Of a stretch of DNA of 64,000 bases, positions 34,940-48,372 are shown piece after piece. The notes under the pieces were generated by a model. It made no database searches, was not told where the DNA came from, and saw only the letters and a list, made by a program, of their open reading frames with translations. Within the stretch, counting starts at the first letter, position 1. Each line of letters starts with the position of its first letter. A program made the position numbers and the translations under genes. The stretch lies in contig JAILWY010000012.1 of assembly GCA_022113835.1 (NCBI GenBank), forward strand, positions 10,354,001-10,418,000, given 5' to 3'. The DNA is from Atopsyche davidsoni (taxonomy: Eukaryota; Arthropoda; Insecta; Trichoptera; Hydrobiosidae).

Positions 34940-35730
34940 TTGATTCTTCGAGGGTAGGCTTTTTGCTTTGTCTACCTTTGGGAAAATTTACGTCTACCGT
35001 GAATAAAATATTCCGGGGATTGTTATGATAAAACGGAACGTGTTTTAGTTTAATACGAGTACTCGAGCTTCACTCCGGAGGATAGAAAATAAGAGCGCAA
35101 TAAAAGTTGATTTTCGTTTATTTTAAGAGTTTACATTCGCTTTACTACAAAGAGAATACTCCTTCAACAGTTCATACTGGATGAGCAAAATATACATCAC
35201 TAACAAAATGAGAGTATACTTCATATTCATTCGTGTGATACTTAAATTTTATATATTTTTTAAACTTGTTTTTTACTACAATTTATTCAACTCTATCCAT
35301 GATCACTCGCATAAAGTATTTTTCTACGTTATTTAGACATTCTGAAATCCTAAATATATGATACTAATATTACTATCTCAATACTCAGATTCCAGCAGGT
35401 CTTCCAACAAAGCGCCACATAAAAATGCTCCCAAATAATGTGCCCCAGTCGTCTGTCTTCAAAATCCCTTCAATTCCAACCGAGAGATCCGTTATTGCTC
35501 TCGGAGTTCTAGAATGTATTGTGTTTCTAAAATTTCATTCACTACTAGCCAAAAAATATTTAACTCCAAAAAATAGAAGCACAAATACCGCTTCGTATTT
35601 TTCGTACTTGTAAAATAAGTATTATGAATATAATTTTAGGTATCGGATAGTTACCAAGATGATAATGTTTTCACTATGATGCCATTAAAGGTAAGCAAAG
35701 TTTTAATGTGAAATAAAACCGTTTCGTTGT
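34940..35730. other. AT-rich non-coding stretch
   Basis: Stop-dense. The short frame at 35425-35613 is not recognisable. Confidence 0.55.
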
Positions 35731-35732
35731 TA

Positions 35733-35753
35733 TCAGAGTTTAAGAAACTCTGA
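35733..35753. other. Perfect 9-bp stem-loop
   Basis: TCAGAGTTT and AAACTCTGA pair around AAG, at the left edge of a GC patch (35755-35945). The alternating GAA/TTC spacing loosely resembles a heat-shock element, but the match is weak. Confidence 0.4.
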
Positions 35754-35754
35754 A

Positions 35755-35945
35755 AGTTCAAGCTCGAGTGGCAGAGAGCTGCTTCGTATTACCCCGGCGC
35801 GAGTGTGGAGTCTGGAGGAAGGGGAGGAGCGGAGCAAGCTCGGTCACTACCCTCAGCCCTCACCTTGTGGAGAAAACCGCGGCCCAAAAATGTTATATGT
35901 CGTTTTAAAGCGTCAGGGGCTCCATTTTGTTTAGAATCTAATTTA
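35755..35945. other. GC-richer patch
   Basis: Contains ATTACCCCGGCGCGAGTGTG and GGAAGGGGAGGAGCGGAGC. Short frames on both strands, none recognised. Confidence 0.35.
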
Positions 35946-36419
35946 TGTTCAGAGTTTTTTTTTTCTGAAATGTTTACTCTCAAAAACGTTTCGCGAAGTA
36001 ATTTAATTTAACTATCTATGAGATACATATGTATAAATTATACAGAAAAGGATTAAATAGTTGTAAATATCAAGATCGTTAATAGATATACTGTCAGACT
36101 AACGTAGCGTATAACGTTATCATACTTATTCACAAAAATACTTGTTTTAAATTAAAATATAATGAACAAAACACTTTTAAGATTAGAAAGGACGTTGTCA
36201 GGGAAAGGATTTCGATGAAATCGCCAAAAGACGTAAGCGTATATATTATTGAATGTTATTTATTTAAAGACCAAGTCAATTCAAAAATAGTTGTTCTATC
36301 AAATGAGATCAGACGTATCGATGTAATAGATAAGCTCGCCCTTCTTCCCTAGAGAATCAAATCGAGAGCAAACATTAGATTGTTCTCTAAATAAAACAGC
36401 ATTATGAGAAACTCGCCTC

Positions 36420-36715
36420 AGAAATAGAACATCTTTTCCCGCACCGCTCCGGCAAGGCAATAAGCGCAGTTAAACATCACCGCGATATAAGGGTGCCAAT
36501 AAAATATGATCTCGGCGCCGCGGCGTACATCCCCAGTCGGGGGGTCGACGATGATTGATCGCATAAGTCACGGGGATGAGCCGCGAAGAATCTGTAACCC
36601 CTGTCTCCGGAGGATGTGCCCCAGCGGACGCACAAAGCCGACTTGCGGAATCAAATCATTCTGAGTTATTTGAATTATTCCTCTTGCGGAGCGGGTCTCG
36701 GGAATTCGTAGTAAA
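36420..36715. other. GC-rich patch, candidate non-coding element
   Basis: Contains GATCTCGGCGCCGCGGCG, CCAGTCGGGGGGTCGACG and TGCCCCAGCGGACGC, edged by GATTGATCGC. No long frame. Enhancer-like by composition. Confidence 0.45.
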
Positions 36716-36719
36716 TAAA

Positions 36720-39700
36720 AAAAAAAAACAAGTTTAATTTATGAGCTTGTTTGGATTGTTTTGAAAGGAATTCTTGAAACTTTAAAGACTACTGGAAACT
36801 TTTTATTAAAGACAGAATGAATTAATTCAATGAAATTATACTTCGTAAACTTAAACAGAATTCATTATATCTTAAACGTAAGCCTGTAAACAGTATTGCT
36901 AACACCCTAAACTTTTGGGAGAGAAAATAATTTGTCATATATTCCAAATAATTACGTAGTTAATATGATAAGGCGCAAACATTTTTAAAACTTCACAGTA
37001 CTTGAAAAAATGAACAATATTTAAACCAAATATTTAAGTTTTTTGTAATCAAAGTTTTTTTTTTTAATAATAAATATTAAATTTTGCATCAGTACTTAAC
37101 ATCATGTATTTATTTGTATTTAATTAATCGTGTATGGTGTTTTAAACCAAAAGCATTGAAGTGTAAATATGTTAACATTTGATGGCCCCATTATTAAAGG
37201 GATTGATTACCTACAAATATTAAAGATGTATTTTGTGTAATAACTCTAATTTAAAAAAATATATATAAACAGTGATACGGGAAAAAAAAAACAAATACAA
37301 TCCTTAAAAATGTATATTATTCGAGTCGATTGTTTAACTCAACAATTCTGTCAAGAGTGATGGATTCGAATTCCCGGGACGAGTGATATCCCAAATTGCA
37401 TCCAATTATAGGAATTGCACGGTTACACCTGTGGACGTAAAAAATATATTTTGAGCTGTATATTTGGTGAAAACAGTTCAAATTTTATTTAAAAATATTT
37501 TTTTGATGTATAAAATCCATGTTCAATATAGAATATGTACTTTGGGCTTGCTATATAGTGACAAAACATGCTATCTGTCTATATTATAATAAACAGTTGA
37601 TTAATTTAATGTACACGTTTTAAATTTTAAATATACTGTTTGAAAATTAGTACAAGAGTCGTGCAAAACAAAAACACGGATAATTGAAGTATTTACAAAT
37701 ATATAAATTATTTATGGGAACAACAGCTTTTAAAGTGCATTATATATTACAATATGTAGTCATAACCCTAAGGTGACATGGGTTAAGGTACGGGATTTGG
37801 GGTGTACAGTCCGGCGTTTTCTCTTGTGTCTCATATAGGACACTGGAAGGTAATATGCCGTACAGCATAGTTCATTGCACTGGAGGGCGTTTTATTGATT
37901 TTTTAATTAACTGAAAGCACAGCTTCATTTCTATATGACCATTTTTTGTGTTCATTAATTTTGGATTGAGGGTAAATTTTCATTATCAACTGAATTAATG
38001 TGCAAAAAATTGACGCTTATCGGTAGAATTGTGATAACTTATAAATTGCAGATAATTACAACTGGAGTAAAAAAACAAAAATCGTGTCCATGTTCAAATT
38101 ATTGTATTTTTTAAATCATTAAACATATTGCTCTATGATATATATTCATTACTTTCTATACGCTATGAAAAATAATTTAACAAAATCAATTGACTGTAAA
38201 AGGTTTTTTATGGTTTTACTTAAAATATTTTATATTAACATTGGAGGGTACCCTGTAACTTAGACCCCCTTCTTGTGTAAGTACACCTTTGTGTTTGCAT
38301 ACCCTTAAACGGTCCTTTACCAGATCACGTACTATGGAGTTACTCAAAGAAAGGAAGCTTAGGAAGATCTACATAATGTCAAATACCCGAACAGAATCGC
38401 TCAAACGCCAGATAACACGGCACCGTGACAAGTGAAGCAGGTTGAAAAGTTGCGTACTTTGAACACAGGCCCATCAAACGATAAACGATACCTCGCTTTG
38501 TGATGCCCTATTTTTTACATATTAAAATTCTACTTGATACACTATTTAAATAATTTGTCTAGCACTTATACAAATATTGTAAATACCTACATCAAATTAC
38601 CAGAGATTTTTTAATCAATTAAATTGTAAAGACTCTAGCAAAAAAACATGTTGAAATAAATAGAACAGTGATTTTAGTTTGGATATTTGTTCTGAAATAT
38701 ATTATATAATATTTGTGAGCGGTAGGGAGGAAAGGATTTCAGTTTTTTTTATATATTTCTTTATTCAACGTGTTGTTATAAATATGATTTTCAGATTTGA
38801 TTACTTAATTACTGATCTATCATACGGATTGGTTGATCTAATCTGTCGAGCACACCCGCGGTTTTGTGTTAGAGGGTGAAAAAGTTTTCTCGTTAATAAA
38901 AATGTATAGAAACTAGTTTTTTCACGCAGAAAATATATTTTTGTTAGGTCTCGTGCTTAAGTATACTGCTGTATTTATATTTTATTTTATTAAATATTGG
39001 TTTGATTATATCAAATTTATTTGGTAAATAATTGTATTATTTTGTAAACAAAAATATACAAATAAGATTGTTATTAAAATGTTAATATTAACAAAATGCG
39101 TATGTTGCCAGCATTTAATATTTAATTCTAGAAAGTTCAATTCAAGCTGTGAAAATCTGCAATAATGATGAGTCCCAAGAATTAAATCTGTATTTTAATT
39201 AAAACGTTCAAATGAGAAAACATATTGAGTAATCACGGATCAAATTTTGAAGCATAATAACATACAATTAAATAGTAACATTAATTTGTGAAAATTCTGC
39301 AACGGTGTTATTTTACCATTATGAAAAATATATACGGAATCTGTTTTATTTTTTTTTTAATAAACGTTAGAATTTTAAATTAATTTTGATACTATATATT
39401 TAAATTACTTAATTTTGATACTTAACTTAATCTTGATGAGTATTGTCTCTGCGTAAACATTGCCGTAGAAATTATTTTGAGCTTACCTGCAACAACAAAA
39501 AAAATTATTGGTATTTCATTTGTAAAAATTTGGAAATTTTTACGCGTTTATTTAATTTTATAAGAAATAAACGCCTCAAGCTTTTAAAGTTCAGAGTCTC
39601 TGTTTTACTTAATTATAAAATCAAGATCTCTGGTGGCATAGAATTACAACTCATCATATAAAGGTTGTTTACTCCTATCTTTGTGTGTATAGGCATTTCA

Positions 39701-40325
39701 TAGAAATTTGGGGTTGACATTAAACACGTAGCATTTTCCAGTTTCTGCGTCCCACTGTTGTGCTATGTCGCGACAAAAGAAAAGTTGTCACACGCTGGGG
39801 AAATTTTGATTGGGATATTTGTTCCATCGTATTTGGTATGTCTTGTGAAAATTACATGGAAAGTTTTTGTATTTACCCATGAAGCATATTTTGTAAACAC
39901 GCAAACATCATTAATAAATACATAGCCATATTATTGAACAAAAGATTTTAAAAATAATATCGAAAGCATTTCTTCTTTTTGTGTTGATTTCATTCAAGAT
40001 GTTTATTTTGCATAACCGTCATTGTTCTGTTGGCAATAAAAAGTAGTGTTCTGACTTTCTTAATAATTTTACAACCGTTTTGTGTTGTATTACATTTAAA
40101 TAAAACATAATTAATTTATATGTAAGAGGTCATTGGTAAATTTCACTTATCTCTTCTTTAAAATCAAATAGTTGATTTAAAGTAAAAAAAATAAAAAATT
40201 CTTATATGTTGTTATACCACCAGTTTCAAACTAAAAGAAATGAGTATTAGCTTGTACGTTACACAATCAGTATTAGTTTTACGAGAATTTTTAAATAACA
40301 TTACAATGGGGTGCTTAAGGCAAAC
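36720..40325. other. Longest AT-rich desert in the window
   Basis: About 3.6 kb of stop-dense DNA. Mixed spots at 37340-37440 (with GGATTCGAATTCCCGGGACG), 37760-37890 and 38250-38480 show no gene. The AT-biased frame at 39443-39661 is judged incidental. Confidence 0.55.
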
Positions 40326-40329
40326 GACG

Positions 40330-40615
40330 TTCTCACAAGCGTACTGTTAGCGGTACGGTGGCCGTTATCTCTAGATATATCCCTACAATAAAAGTAGAGT
40401 CTGGAACCGCAGTTGAAACTTGTGAGATCTACCAACAATACGGGCCATTTCCCTGTGAGCACTCTAGGGACCCTCCTCGTGTCCGGCAGAAGGTTCCTAG
40501 TCGTACGTCAAGGGAAATTCCACCTTCACGGCGATGTTTATTTGTTGAAGCTGCATGGACGCTGGGGTAAGATAAACGTTCAGTTCGGTTACCCACAAAA
40601 TCCACACCTTTAAAA
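40330..40615 (+). other. Mixed-composition block, possible exon-like frame
   Basis: Two plus frames overlap here (40358-40570, 40413-40613). The second has a balanced run (TLLVSGRRFLVVRQGKFHLH, then GDVYLLKLHGRWGK) crossing a strong donor-like GGG|GTAAGAT at about 40565. No acceptor or homology was identified, so it may be a conserved non-coding element or an unplaced exon. Confidence 0.25.
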
Positions 40616-41093
40616 CCAGTTAAAACCAAAAAAATAAATAAGCACATTTTTAAAAAAAGTTTTAAAAAATAATTATTCTTAAAAAATCCTTCAGACAAAT
40701 AAAACAGTTTTGCAAAAAATTTTTTTTTTGACAAAAAACTGATTTTAAGTAGTTAGCTTTTTGTGCGGATTTTTTCAAACCAAGTATTCAATTATCCGAA
40801 CTAGATTTTCTACGATATTTTTTGCTTTACTACGATATCTTTTCGGAGGATGATCGAATATGCAATTATCCAATCCTATTTTTGATGGTTTGTTTTCTTT
40901 GGCAAAAGTTATTCAGATTGAATATTTGATTATTTGACGGCTAGTTTTATTGTAAAAAGTCACTGTGTGGAATATTTCGATATACAAATATGGAAACCCG
41001 TTTGAATTTTTACATTAAATGATTATTTAAAGTAATAATTAAATAACAAGTTTATTTTATAAGCCTATATAATTAATTGATTATAATAAATTG

Positions 41094-41218
41094 TTTAACA
41101 CCAATAATACATTTCTCGATTTTTTATAAAAAAAATTTAAATTCAAATTATTGTTTAAAATAAATGTATAATTTGGAGAATTTAATTGTTTCAATCAATT
41201 TGTATTATTAGTGTTAAA
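41094..41218. mobile_element. Possible 125-bp MITE with 18-bp inverted ends
   Basis: The left end TTTAACACCAATAATACA (41094-41111) and right end (41201-41218) are inverted repeats with one mismatch. The interior is AT-rich and non-coding. The size and structure fit a very short MITE. I could not identify a target duplication, and no second copy was seen in the window, so chance pairing in AT-rich DNA is possible. Confidence 0.35.
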
Positions 41219-41219
41219 T

Positions 41220-42825
41220 TATAGCATGCATAAATAAAATTTACGGTTAATATTTCTCCACAAATTCGAGACAAATCCACAAAAAATTGAAATAAAACAC
41301 TAATAAATCCTTGGGATTTGTATCACAAGAAGACGCAATGAAAAACAAATTCTCATTAAAAGTTATTTACTTTGCGAAAAACCCATAACATAAAAAATAT
41401 TATGCTTAGCATAAAATATTACAGAAGCAAAAGGAATGTAATGAAATTGTATCGCGAAGAGCGCGGCGAGAGAATGCGTTACATTCACTTTTTATCACAC
41501 AATACTTTCAACTCTTTTATTCCATCCCACGGGATTATTGCCAACACTTTTATTACCCAGTTGAAATGTTTTATTTTGAAAAAACAAGCTTCAAAGAAAT
41601 ATTGCACTACCTCATACTTTTTTATCAAGAGTTAAGTCAATTACCGTTGGAGCTTTGTTCTAGCACACATGAATTGCATACAACGTGGTTTTAACACTGC
41701 TCTGGAGCAGATTTCACGGTGCATTGTGAGCTCAAGCAAAGAGGAAAGTTTTTGCTAAGGAAACCCATTTTTAATGAAATTCGTCGACTACATTTTCAAC
41801 TATATATGAGTACTTTATTGAGGCAGTGTATATACACTTGTTTTGAATATCTTATTTACTTTAAATCTGTTGTTGAAAAAAATAGTTTTTAAAGCATTGT
41901 TATTGTGAAAAGTAAAGGTTCATTTTTAAATAGCTCCTAAAGAGTAAGCCAGGAAGTTTATAATGTTGTCATTAATTACATTCGTTAACGCTAAGCATTA
42001 AACGGGGAATAAAGAAGATTTAGTACAACAAAAACGTTTAGTTCAGAACATGCTATTATATGTATTTTGAACGCTTTGGTGTTATTTTGAAAAAATATTG
42101 TGTAAGTATATTTATATCGAATTTATATATTAAACAATGAAAATAAATGTAGTTAATATTCTGTGCAAACACAAAGTAAAAAGTTTTCTTTCGAGTAATT
42201 ATAGTAAATATACGAGTGAAAATTAAGACATACTATAACTATAGTAGTCCTGTAACGAAATGACTTTTTTTGTAAGTTGAGTTCTGCAAACTCTGTGAAT
42301 AAACAAAACCAATGAACAAAAGAAGCAAAATTTTCACATTAACAAGTCCTGGGCACTAATCTCGTGTATAAATTGTCGACTTGAGGCCACTGGCCCCAAG
42401 AATATTTACTGTTATTTTTGCAATTTCTACGCGTATATTATTATGTAAAATAATTATTTAATAAATTTACATTCTGGTCTTGGATAAAATTAGACTTATT
42501 GCTTCATTATTACAGCAATTTGAAGTATTCGGATTCAAATATCTTTTTAAGTCTTTTAAATACATTCATCGAATCCTATCATTATAAGACACATAATTAA
42601 TCGTTTTTAAAATTCTATGTTACATATTATAACCAAAACAGTGTACAATACTACCATTCTATGTTTATTTATTGTTTAAAAAATAAATGTTTGCATTTAT
42701 AAATAAATATAAAAAGCAATAACTCAAAAATAAATTTTAACAGATAATTTAGTTTTAGTAAATATAAATAATTGATTTTTTAATTAATGTTTAATATTCA
42801 ATATAATATTCCTAGATAAACATAT
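41220..42825. other. AT-rich non-coding stretch
   Basis: Stop-dense. Small mixed spots at 41450-41560 and 42335-42400 (GACTTGAGGCCACTGGCC). Nothing recognised. Confidence 0.55.
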
Positions 42826-42829
42826 TGTG

Positions 42830-43200
42830 ACCGCACACAAAACAATATGATTCCTGACCACCGCACGGTTAGCGAGTAACGTTCACCGAACAAAGCAGAA
42901 TATTTCAGGAAATGTATGCTACAAAATTTATTAACTTAACTTCAACTGACCTCAGTAACTCGTGCGCAGCCCGCAACAGTTCAAATGCTTTGTTAGTATC
43001 ATGCATAGATGTCACGTCTCAGCAGATGTATTGTCCGATGTGAGGTCAGCTGCCGTGTCAAATATTTATATATGTTATAAGTTACATCTAGGCCGGTGTC
43101 GCCCAACGAGGCGGCCGGAAGGGTCGGGGCTTATCAGTATGCATTAACTTGGCGGCAGACAGAGGCCACTGGCAACTATTTTGCATTTTAGCAATCAACA
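42830..43200. other. GC-richer patch
   Basis: Contains GACCACCGCACGGTTAGCG and CCAACGAGGCGGCCGGAAGG. The 61-codon frame 42962-43147 is not recognisable. Confidence 0.35.
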
Positions 43201-43204
43201 TTCA

Positions 43205-44505
43205 CTCCTGCCCGAGAGAATAAATTTTTATGGCTTCTAGTTTTCTCTCTAACCGAAGAGATCAAAGTCATTTAGTTTTTCAAATAGTCGCATATTATTT
43301 GTTCATATAAGTGAAATTTTTATCTTCCATCATTTTTATTTAAACATTAAAAGGACGTGTTTCCGAAAATATTTCATACACAAATTAATTATCTTAACAC
43401 AAAAAAGTCCAATAAGTTTTAAATGAATATGCGAATCTAAAATTCACAACTCAAAAAAACAATAAATTGTGTTGTTAGTGCATAAAGATTTTATGTGTCT
43501 ATTTGTTTACAGCACTCAAAAATAAGATGAGTTGTCATATTAAAAAATATATAAAGATGTTATAAAAAAAAATATTGCAGTGCTATGAAAATATCATAAA
43601 CTTTATAGCAGATTATTGGTTTTGTTTTAATTTTTTATTAAAAGGAAAATACTTTACAGCTATTTTGAAACACGTGTCAAACTCTAAACTTGTAACTTCG
43701 TTATTGCAGTAATCATCTTGCCAGCTAGAGTCTTGTAGAATGTTCTACATCATCCTATATGTTCTTTAAAACAAGAGTTACTCTATCATCGAAGCCGATC
43801 TTGCTTCAATCAACAACAAACTTGTAGATTGGCTAAACTTCGTATAATGCTGTACGGCACTGAGATAATAAATATGCTATGCGGGTTGCATCTCACAGGC
43901 ACCGAGGTCCACAGGACTCTCCTGACCCACGAGAGACAATAGTTATCCAGGAATAGCACCAGTGATATCAAACCTATACAAATATATAATTTATAATTAT
44001 ATAAATACTTGTACCCAAAACGGCTTCAAAATTTCAACATTGTTATATAGAAATATTAATCTCAGCTGCTAAGTAGGGGTTAACTTTTGAAGAACCTTGT
44101 TTTAAACATTAAATAAATAAATCTCTTGTTTTATATAGATGATTATAGAAAAAAAGATTAAATATTAAAAAATAATATTAATATATATTTTCTACTTATT
44201 TCATAAATTTACCAAAAAACAATTCAAATATTTTTTTCGCACTTATTAAGTTAAAATAGGCTTGAAATATTAATTTAAAAAAGGTGTTCAAAGAATGAGA
44301 TCAGAGTACAAATATTTTTTAAATATTTATAAAATTTTAACTTACTGAATAACTCTCAAATTTACGGACTACTTGAAATGGAAAAACCATTTTTTTTAAA
44401 TCTCACTTATTCTACGGCACATCGAAATAATCATACTTTATTTTATACATCAGCTTAAAACATGTTTAAATTTATATATTTATTTATTATTCAGTGTATT
44501 AATCG
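43205..44505. other. AT-rich non-coding stretch
   Basis: Stop-dense. A mixed interval near 43850-43970 (GGCACCGAGGTCCACAGG) has no recognisable content. Confidence 0.55.
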
Positions 44506-44509
44506 AGTA

Positions 44510-45175
44510 CGTTGCAGCCCTGCAGCTTTCCGTCGTCCCCTGGGCCGAGTAAGCTGAGAACATGGAATATTCATAGTGTTCGACCGCATCGCCTCCGCGG
44601 GGAGCTGCGAGGCGCAGTAGTCTTCAAATTTCGATCTGGCCGGCGCGGGGCCGAGGGGGGCCTAACGACGAGAAAATTTTGCCCGAAAGGCGCGCAAGAC
44701 CTTATGATACGTTTATAATGCCTCCTCCGACTCTCGGCTCCCTTGTTTTTGTGCGGCCGAAATAAGAAAATAAGGAGAAATCGGTTGTCGCTTTGCGATG
44801 TTTATGAGCGCTCTGCGTAATGTTGGGGTTTTCCTTTTATTGAACGGAACTTCTGAGAGTTGACCGCTGAGCCCCCTAGCCGCGTGAAAGATAACTTAAT
44901 ATGATGTACTCATTTTTTATATAATAATGTGGTCTACAGCAAGATTATGCGAAGAATCGATGCGTTTGAAAAAGAGAATCTTGCACAGAATGCGCATAAC
45001 TCCTGACGGTGGTAACGAAGCGTAAGGTCTTCTATTTAGGCCACATTTATCGTAATAGCATCAAGAAGAGGCATTGAAATGAGGAAATTTATGTGTAAAA
45101 TTTTTACTTGTGGCTGGAGGTCGAAAGTACGCCCAAATTAGTGAGGCTAGCCCAGGGTAGAAATATTTTCGATGA
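44510..45175. other. GC-rich patch
   Basis: Strongest at 44510-44700: CGCCTCCGCGGGGAGCTGCG, then GGCCGGCGCGGGGCCGAGGG. A second mixed block runs 44800-45070. Frames over it are unrecognised. Confidence 0.4.
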
Positions 45176-45299
45176 AATGGTCACCACATGGTAACAAATC
45201 CTTTTTTCTTGTTTTAGTTATTTAGTTCTTAGATTACACGAAAAATCAGTTTTAAAATATAAACATTTCTAAAACAAGTAACCACGCAATATTTGCTTG

Positions 45300-45765
45300 A
45301 TAATATTTTACTCCGCGGAAGCCAGAGTCTGATATGAATACTCGGAGCTCAAACTTCAATTTCCACAACACAATAAAGTTATTTCTCGGAGCAGGTACAA
45401 AACGCGGGCGACAGAAATGAGGTGCGAATCCCCGCGGCTCGGCGAGATGAATCAGGCGCCCATCCGACTCGCTCGATCGTCTGCGTCAAGATGTTCAAGA
45501 TTTGAATTGCGGACGCCGCGGATGGAGCGGCTTGAATTAATCCGATTGTGGATATTATGTATGTTTGCTACAATCCACTTTGCATGGAAATTGTACCCGG
45601 TCATAATTGCGGGTGATCGAATGAAATATCCCCGACAGCAAAATTCGAATGACAAATACCTCCGTGCATTCTAATTATGCATCATATCAAAATAAGCGCA
45701 TATTAAAGTATAGAGAAGCATAATTTAATAGAGCGCGTTACTAGAGCAACATTTGCATATTTTAA
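45300..45765. promoter_or_regulatory. Enhancer-like block with POU/homeodomain-type sites
   Basis: GC-rich at 45400-45540 (CCCCGCGGCTCGGCGAG), then a run of candidate homeodomain and POU sites: GAATTAATCC (45534), TTGCATGGAAATT (45580), CATAATTGC (45601), CTAATTATGCAT (45670), and a perfect octamer ATTTGCAT at 45751-45758. Clustered octamer and TAAT sites in an otherwise non-coding block suggest a neural or developmental enhancer. Based on motifs only. Confidence 0.4.
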
Positions 45766-45879
45766 CAATCAAAATTCACAAAAATGAGCATCGTTCTGAA
45801 GCATATATTTTCGTGCTGGCTTAGCTCCAAATTATTAGATTTTTGTCATATTTCGGAGGGGATTTTTGCAAGAGCTGGC

Positions 45880-46130
45880 GATTAAATTGAAGATTAAATT
45901 AATAAAAATTCCAGGCCTGGCTCGGTGAGAACCGTTTGGGCAGAACGAGCCACACATAAATATGTAATTTCCCCGATTCCCCGGCAGTCGGTTACCTTCA
46001 TTAGGGCGGCTGGGGACTGCGTCCAGGAAAAACCCGCCCGCCGAGGGCCAGAGAACTAATTCTCCGCCCTGCTTGTTATTATGCAAAAAGCAAACACTTA
46101 CGTACGTTTCCGGCCCACTCGCCCCATATG
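45880..46130. other. GC-rich patch with TAAT cores
   Basis: Contains GCGATTAAATTGAAGATTAA, then CCCCGATTCCCCGGCAGTC and AACCCGCCCGCCGAGGGCC, then GAACTAATTCTCC and TTATTATGCAAA. Enhancer-like by composition. The minus frame 45835-46086 is unrecognised. Confidence 0.45.
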
Positions 46131-46134
46131 AAAT

Positions 46135-47255
46135 GCTATTTCAATTATTTTCTATTTTTTTAAATTATGAAATGATAAGTTGCTTGATTAATCCAAAACA
46201 AGGGTAATTTGAATCGTTACAAATAAATACTTAAAACTACATACATGCCACAAAATAAAACCAAAATATATTTACTGAAATATAATATTTTTACAATTAC
46301 AATTTTAAACCTACAGTTAAATATAAAATATGTATACTAAATACTACTCTAAAAATATTTCATGTTTATGTTGTTGTTTTCTGAGACCTGAATATTTAAA
46401 GAGGTTTGAAATAACCCACTGAATATTTTAAAAGCAGTTCATTAATTTTTGTTTATTTAGTTCAATTAACAAATTTCAAAGATGAGTCTCTGAAATATTT
46501 TCATTTCTTCTTATTAATAATTAAATGAAAGTTAAATATTTTACAAAATTACAATTTTTAATTTACTAAAAATAAAATATTTCGACCGGTCAAAATTTTA
46601 AAAAATACACCATAAATTATTTTCAAAGAAGACAATTTTTTGTTTGTCTTTAAGATTCTTTGTTTTAGAAATAGCTCGAAACTATATATTCTTACATTTT
46701 CTCTGTATTATCCTGTCTTACAAAAAGCCTGTACAAATAAGCCGTTTTCCTGTCAAGAACAAAACGTATTTTTTTGCTTACACTTATATGACAGGTCTGC
46801 TATTATATATAATTTTTAATTGAAGGTGATCTTCATAAATGTAAATGCTCGATATGATACAAAAAGGTCAGCTTTCATAAGCGTATCTGGCAACGTTATA
46901 CGTGAATAGAATAAAAAATTGCTTACAATGTTGTTTTAATTAAAAATAATATTTCTACTTGCTTAAATATTAGAAATAAAGCGCAAAGTGTAAATTTTGA
47001 TATTCAATTTTAAATTTTTGCGTTAGATTAGAAACACACATTTTATTTATCATGAATAAAAAGACATTTCATACTTCACACACACACACAAATATATTTA
47101 TATATTTTCATTCGTGGAGAAGAGGGAGGATGCGGGATTACGGTGATCAGAAAAACTCAGCAACCCTAACAATTAACAGATTATTATTTACATATTTTTT
47201 TATAGTTTTGTTTTTTTTTTTTTAAATTCTTTGTTTTTTGAGAATGAGCAAAAAT
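46135..47255. other. AT-rich stretch, (CA)7 at 47077-47091
   Basis: Very AT-rich and stop-dense. Contains a short CA microsatellite and poly-T near 47205-47222. No gene. Confidence 0.6.
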
Positions 47256-47277
47256 TCCTAACCAACCAATGCAGACC

Positions 47278-47310
47278 AGAGCCCCTCGGATGCGGGGCTC
47301 TTGCGGAGCC
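47278..47310. other. Two overlapping GC-rich stem-loops
   Basis: AGAGCCCC (47278-47285) pairs with GGGGCTCT (47294-47301). A second stem GGCTC/GAGCC at 47296-47310 is mutually exclusive with it. They lie in a GC patch (47258-47345) flanked by AT-rich DNA. Function unknown. Confidence 0.5.
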
Positions 47311-47344
47311 TCCGCCCTCCCGGGCTTCGTAGTAAGAGAATGGC

Positions 47345-48365
47345 GCGCATAAGAGAATCTATTGAACTTACTCGAGAGTCTTTACATGGCAAACTTCGTT
47401 TCTCTAAATCAATATTCCATTGAACTATCGAGATTAAAAATACATAGAAGATCTGGGAGTCTCGCATTCTGTATTTTTGAAACAGAGTGATTTTCGTCAT
47501 ACTTGAAGACTTAAATAAATATTTCTTCTCGATATAGTACATTTCTATTCAACTCGAAGTAATTATATATGTCACTATTTAAATATTGTAAAAATAGGTT
47601 GTGATTTTGCGTTGAAAATTATTTGAAAAGGTTTGAATATTTACATTTTGGTAAGAAGGTTAATCGTTATTTGATTTTAGCTCTCATTGTAATATATATA
47701 TATCTATGCAAATACGAAGCCTTTATTGAGAATTAGTTAGTGACAAAAGTATAGTTTATCTTCAGAAAGTCAGCAAGGAATTTACATTCAATTAAACACT
47801 TCCCGGCGTGTATTCGCGGATAGCGCAGAGACACGACTCTGGGAATATATTTCAGCGAAGAAAATTTTCATTTCAACTTTTAATGAAGACTCGGATGTCT
47901 CAGTTGTAATCCAAGTTTTGCATTGTACGTGTCCCAAAGAGCTCCGCCTTGGTACGGGAGATATTCTATTAAGCCCCTCCGTGCAGGTGGTAAACGCCGG
48001 TATTCAGAAGTGAATGCTATTAATTTTCAGAGTGCTTAATTCCTGTTCAAGGCGTCATACTTTGTAAAGCGACGGGTGGAATGGGGGAGCGTTCTGCGCA
48101 TATTATATTATTATGTTAGTATTTTGGGAAGTATACTTATAATCGTTTGAATGTTATCTTATCCCCTTAAGTATTTTAATCTCGGAGTTACCAAGAAACC
48201 TGCATCCCAAAAGTCCGACATAAAATATTTATACCCGAATTCATTCAATTGATAGCTCGTGCAGGGGCGAGACAATCTTACTCTAGAACGCGTTTCATGA
48301 ATAGAATACTAGTTAGCTTCAATGATAGTACATTTTCTAAAAGAAGTGGTTGAATTTAAGCATTC
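47345..48365. other. AT-rich stretch with mixed block 47795-48085
   Basis: The mixed block includes TTCCCGGCGTGTATTCGCGG and AGCTCCGCCTTGGTACGGG. No gene recognised. Confidence 0.45.
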
Positions 48366-48372
48366 GCTTTAA

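Noticed and set aside
37340..37440. tRNA-like GGATTCGAATTCCC region
   Set aside because: The B-box match is imperfect and no D-arm or acceptor stem could be built on either strand.
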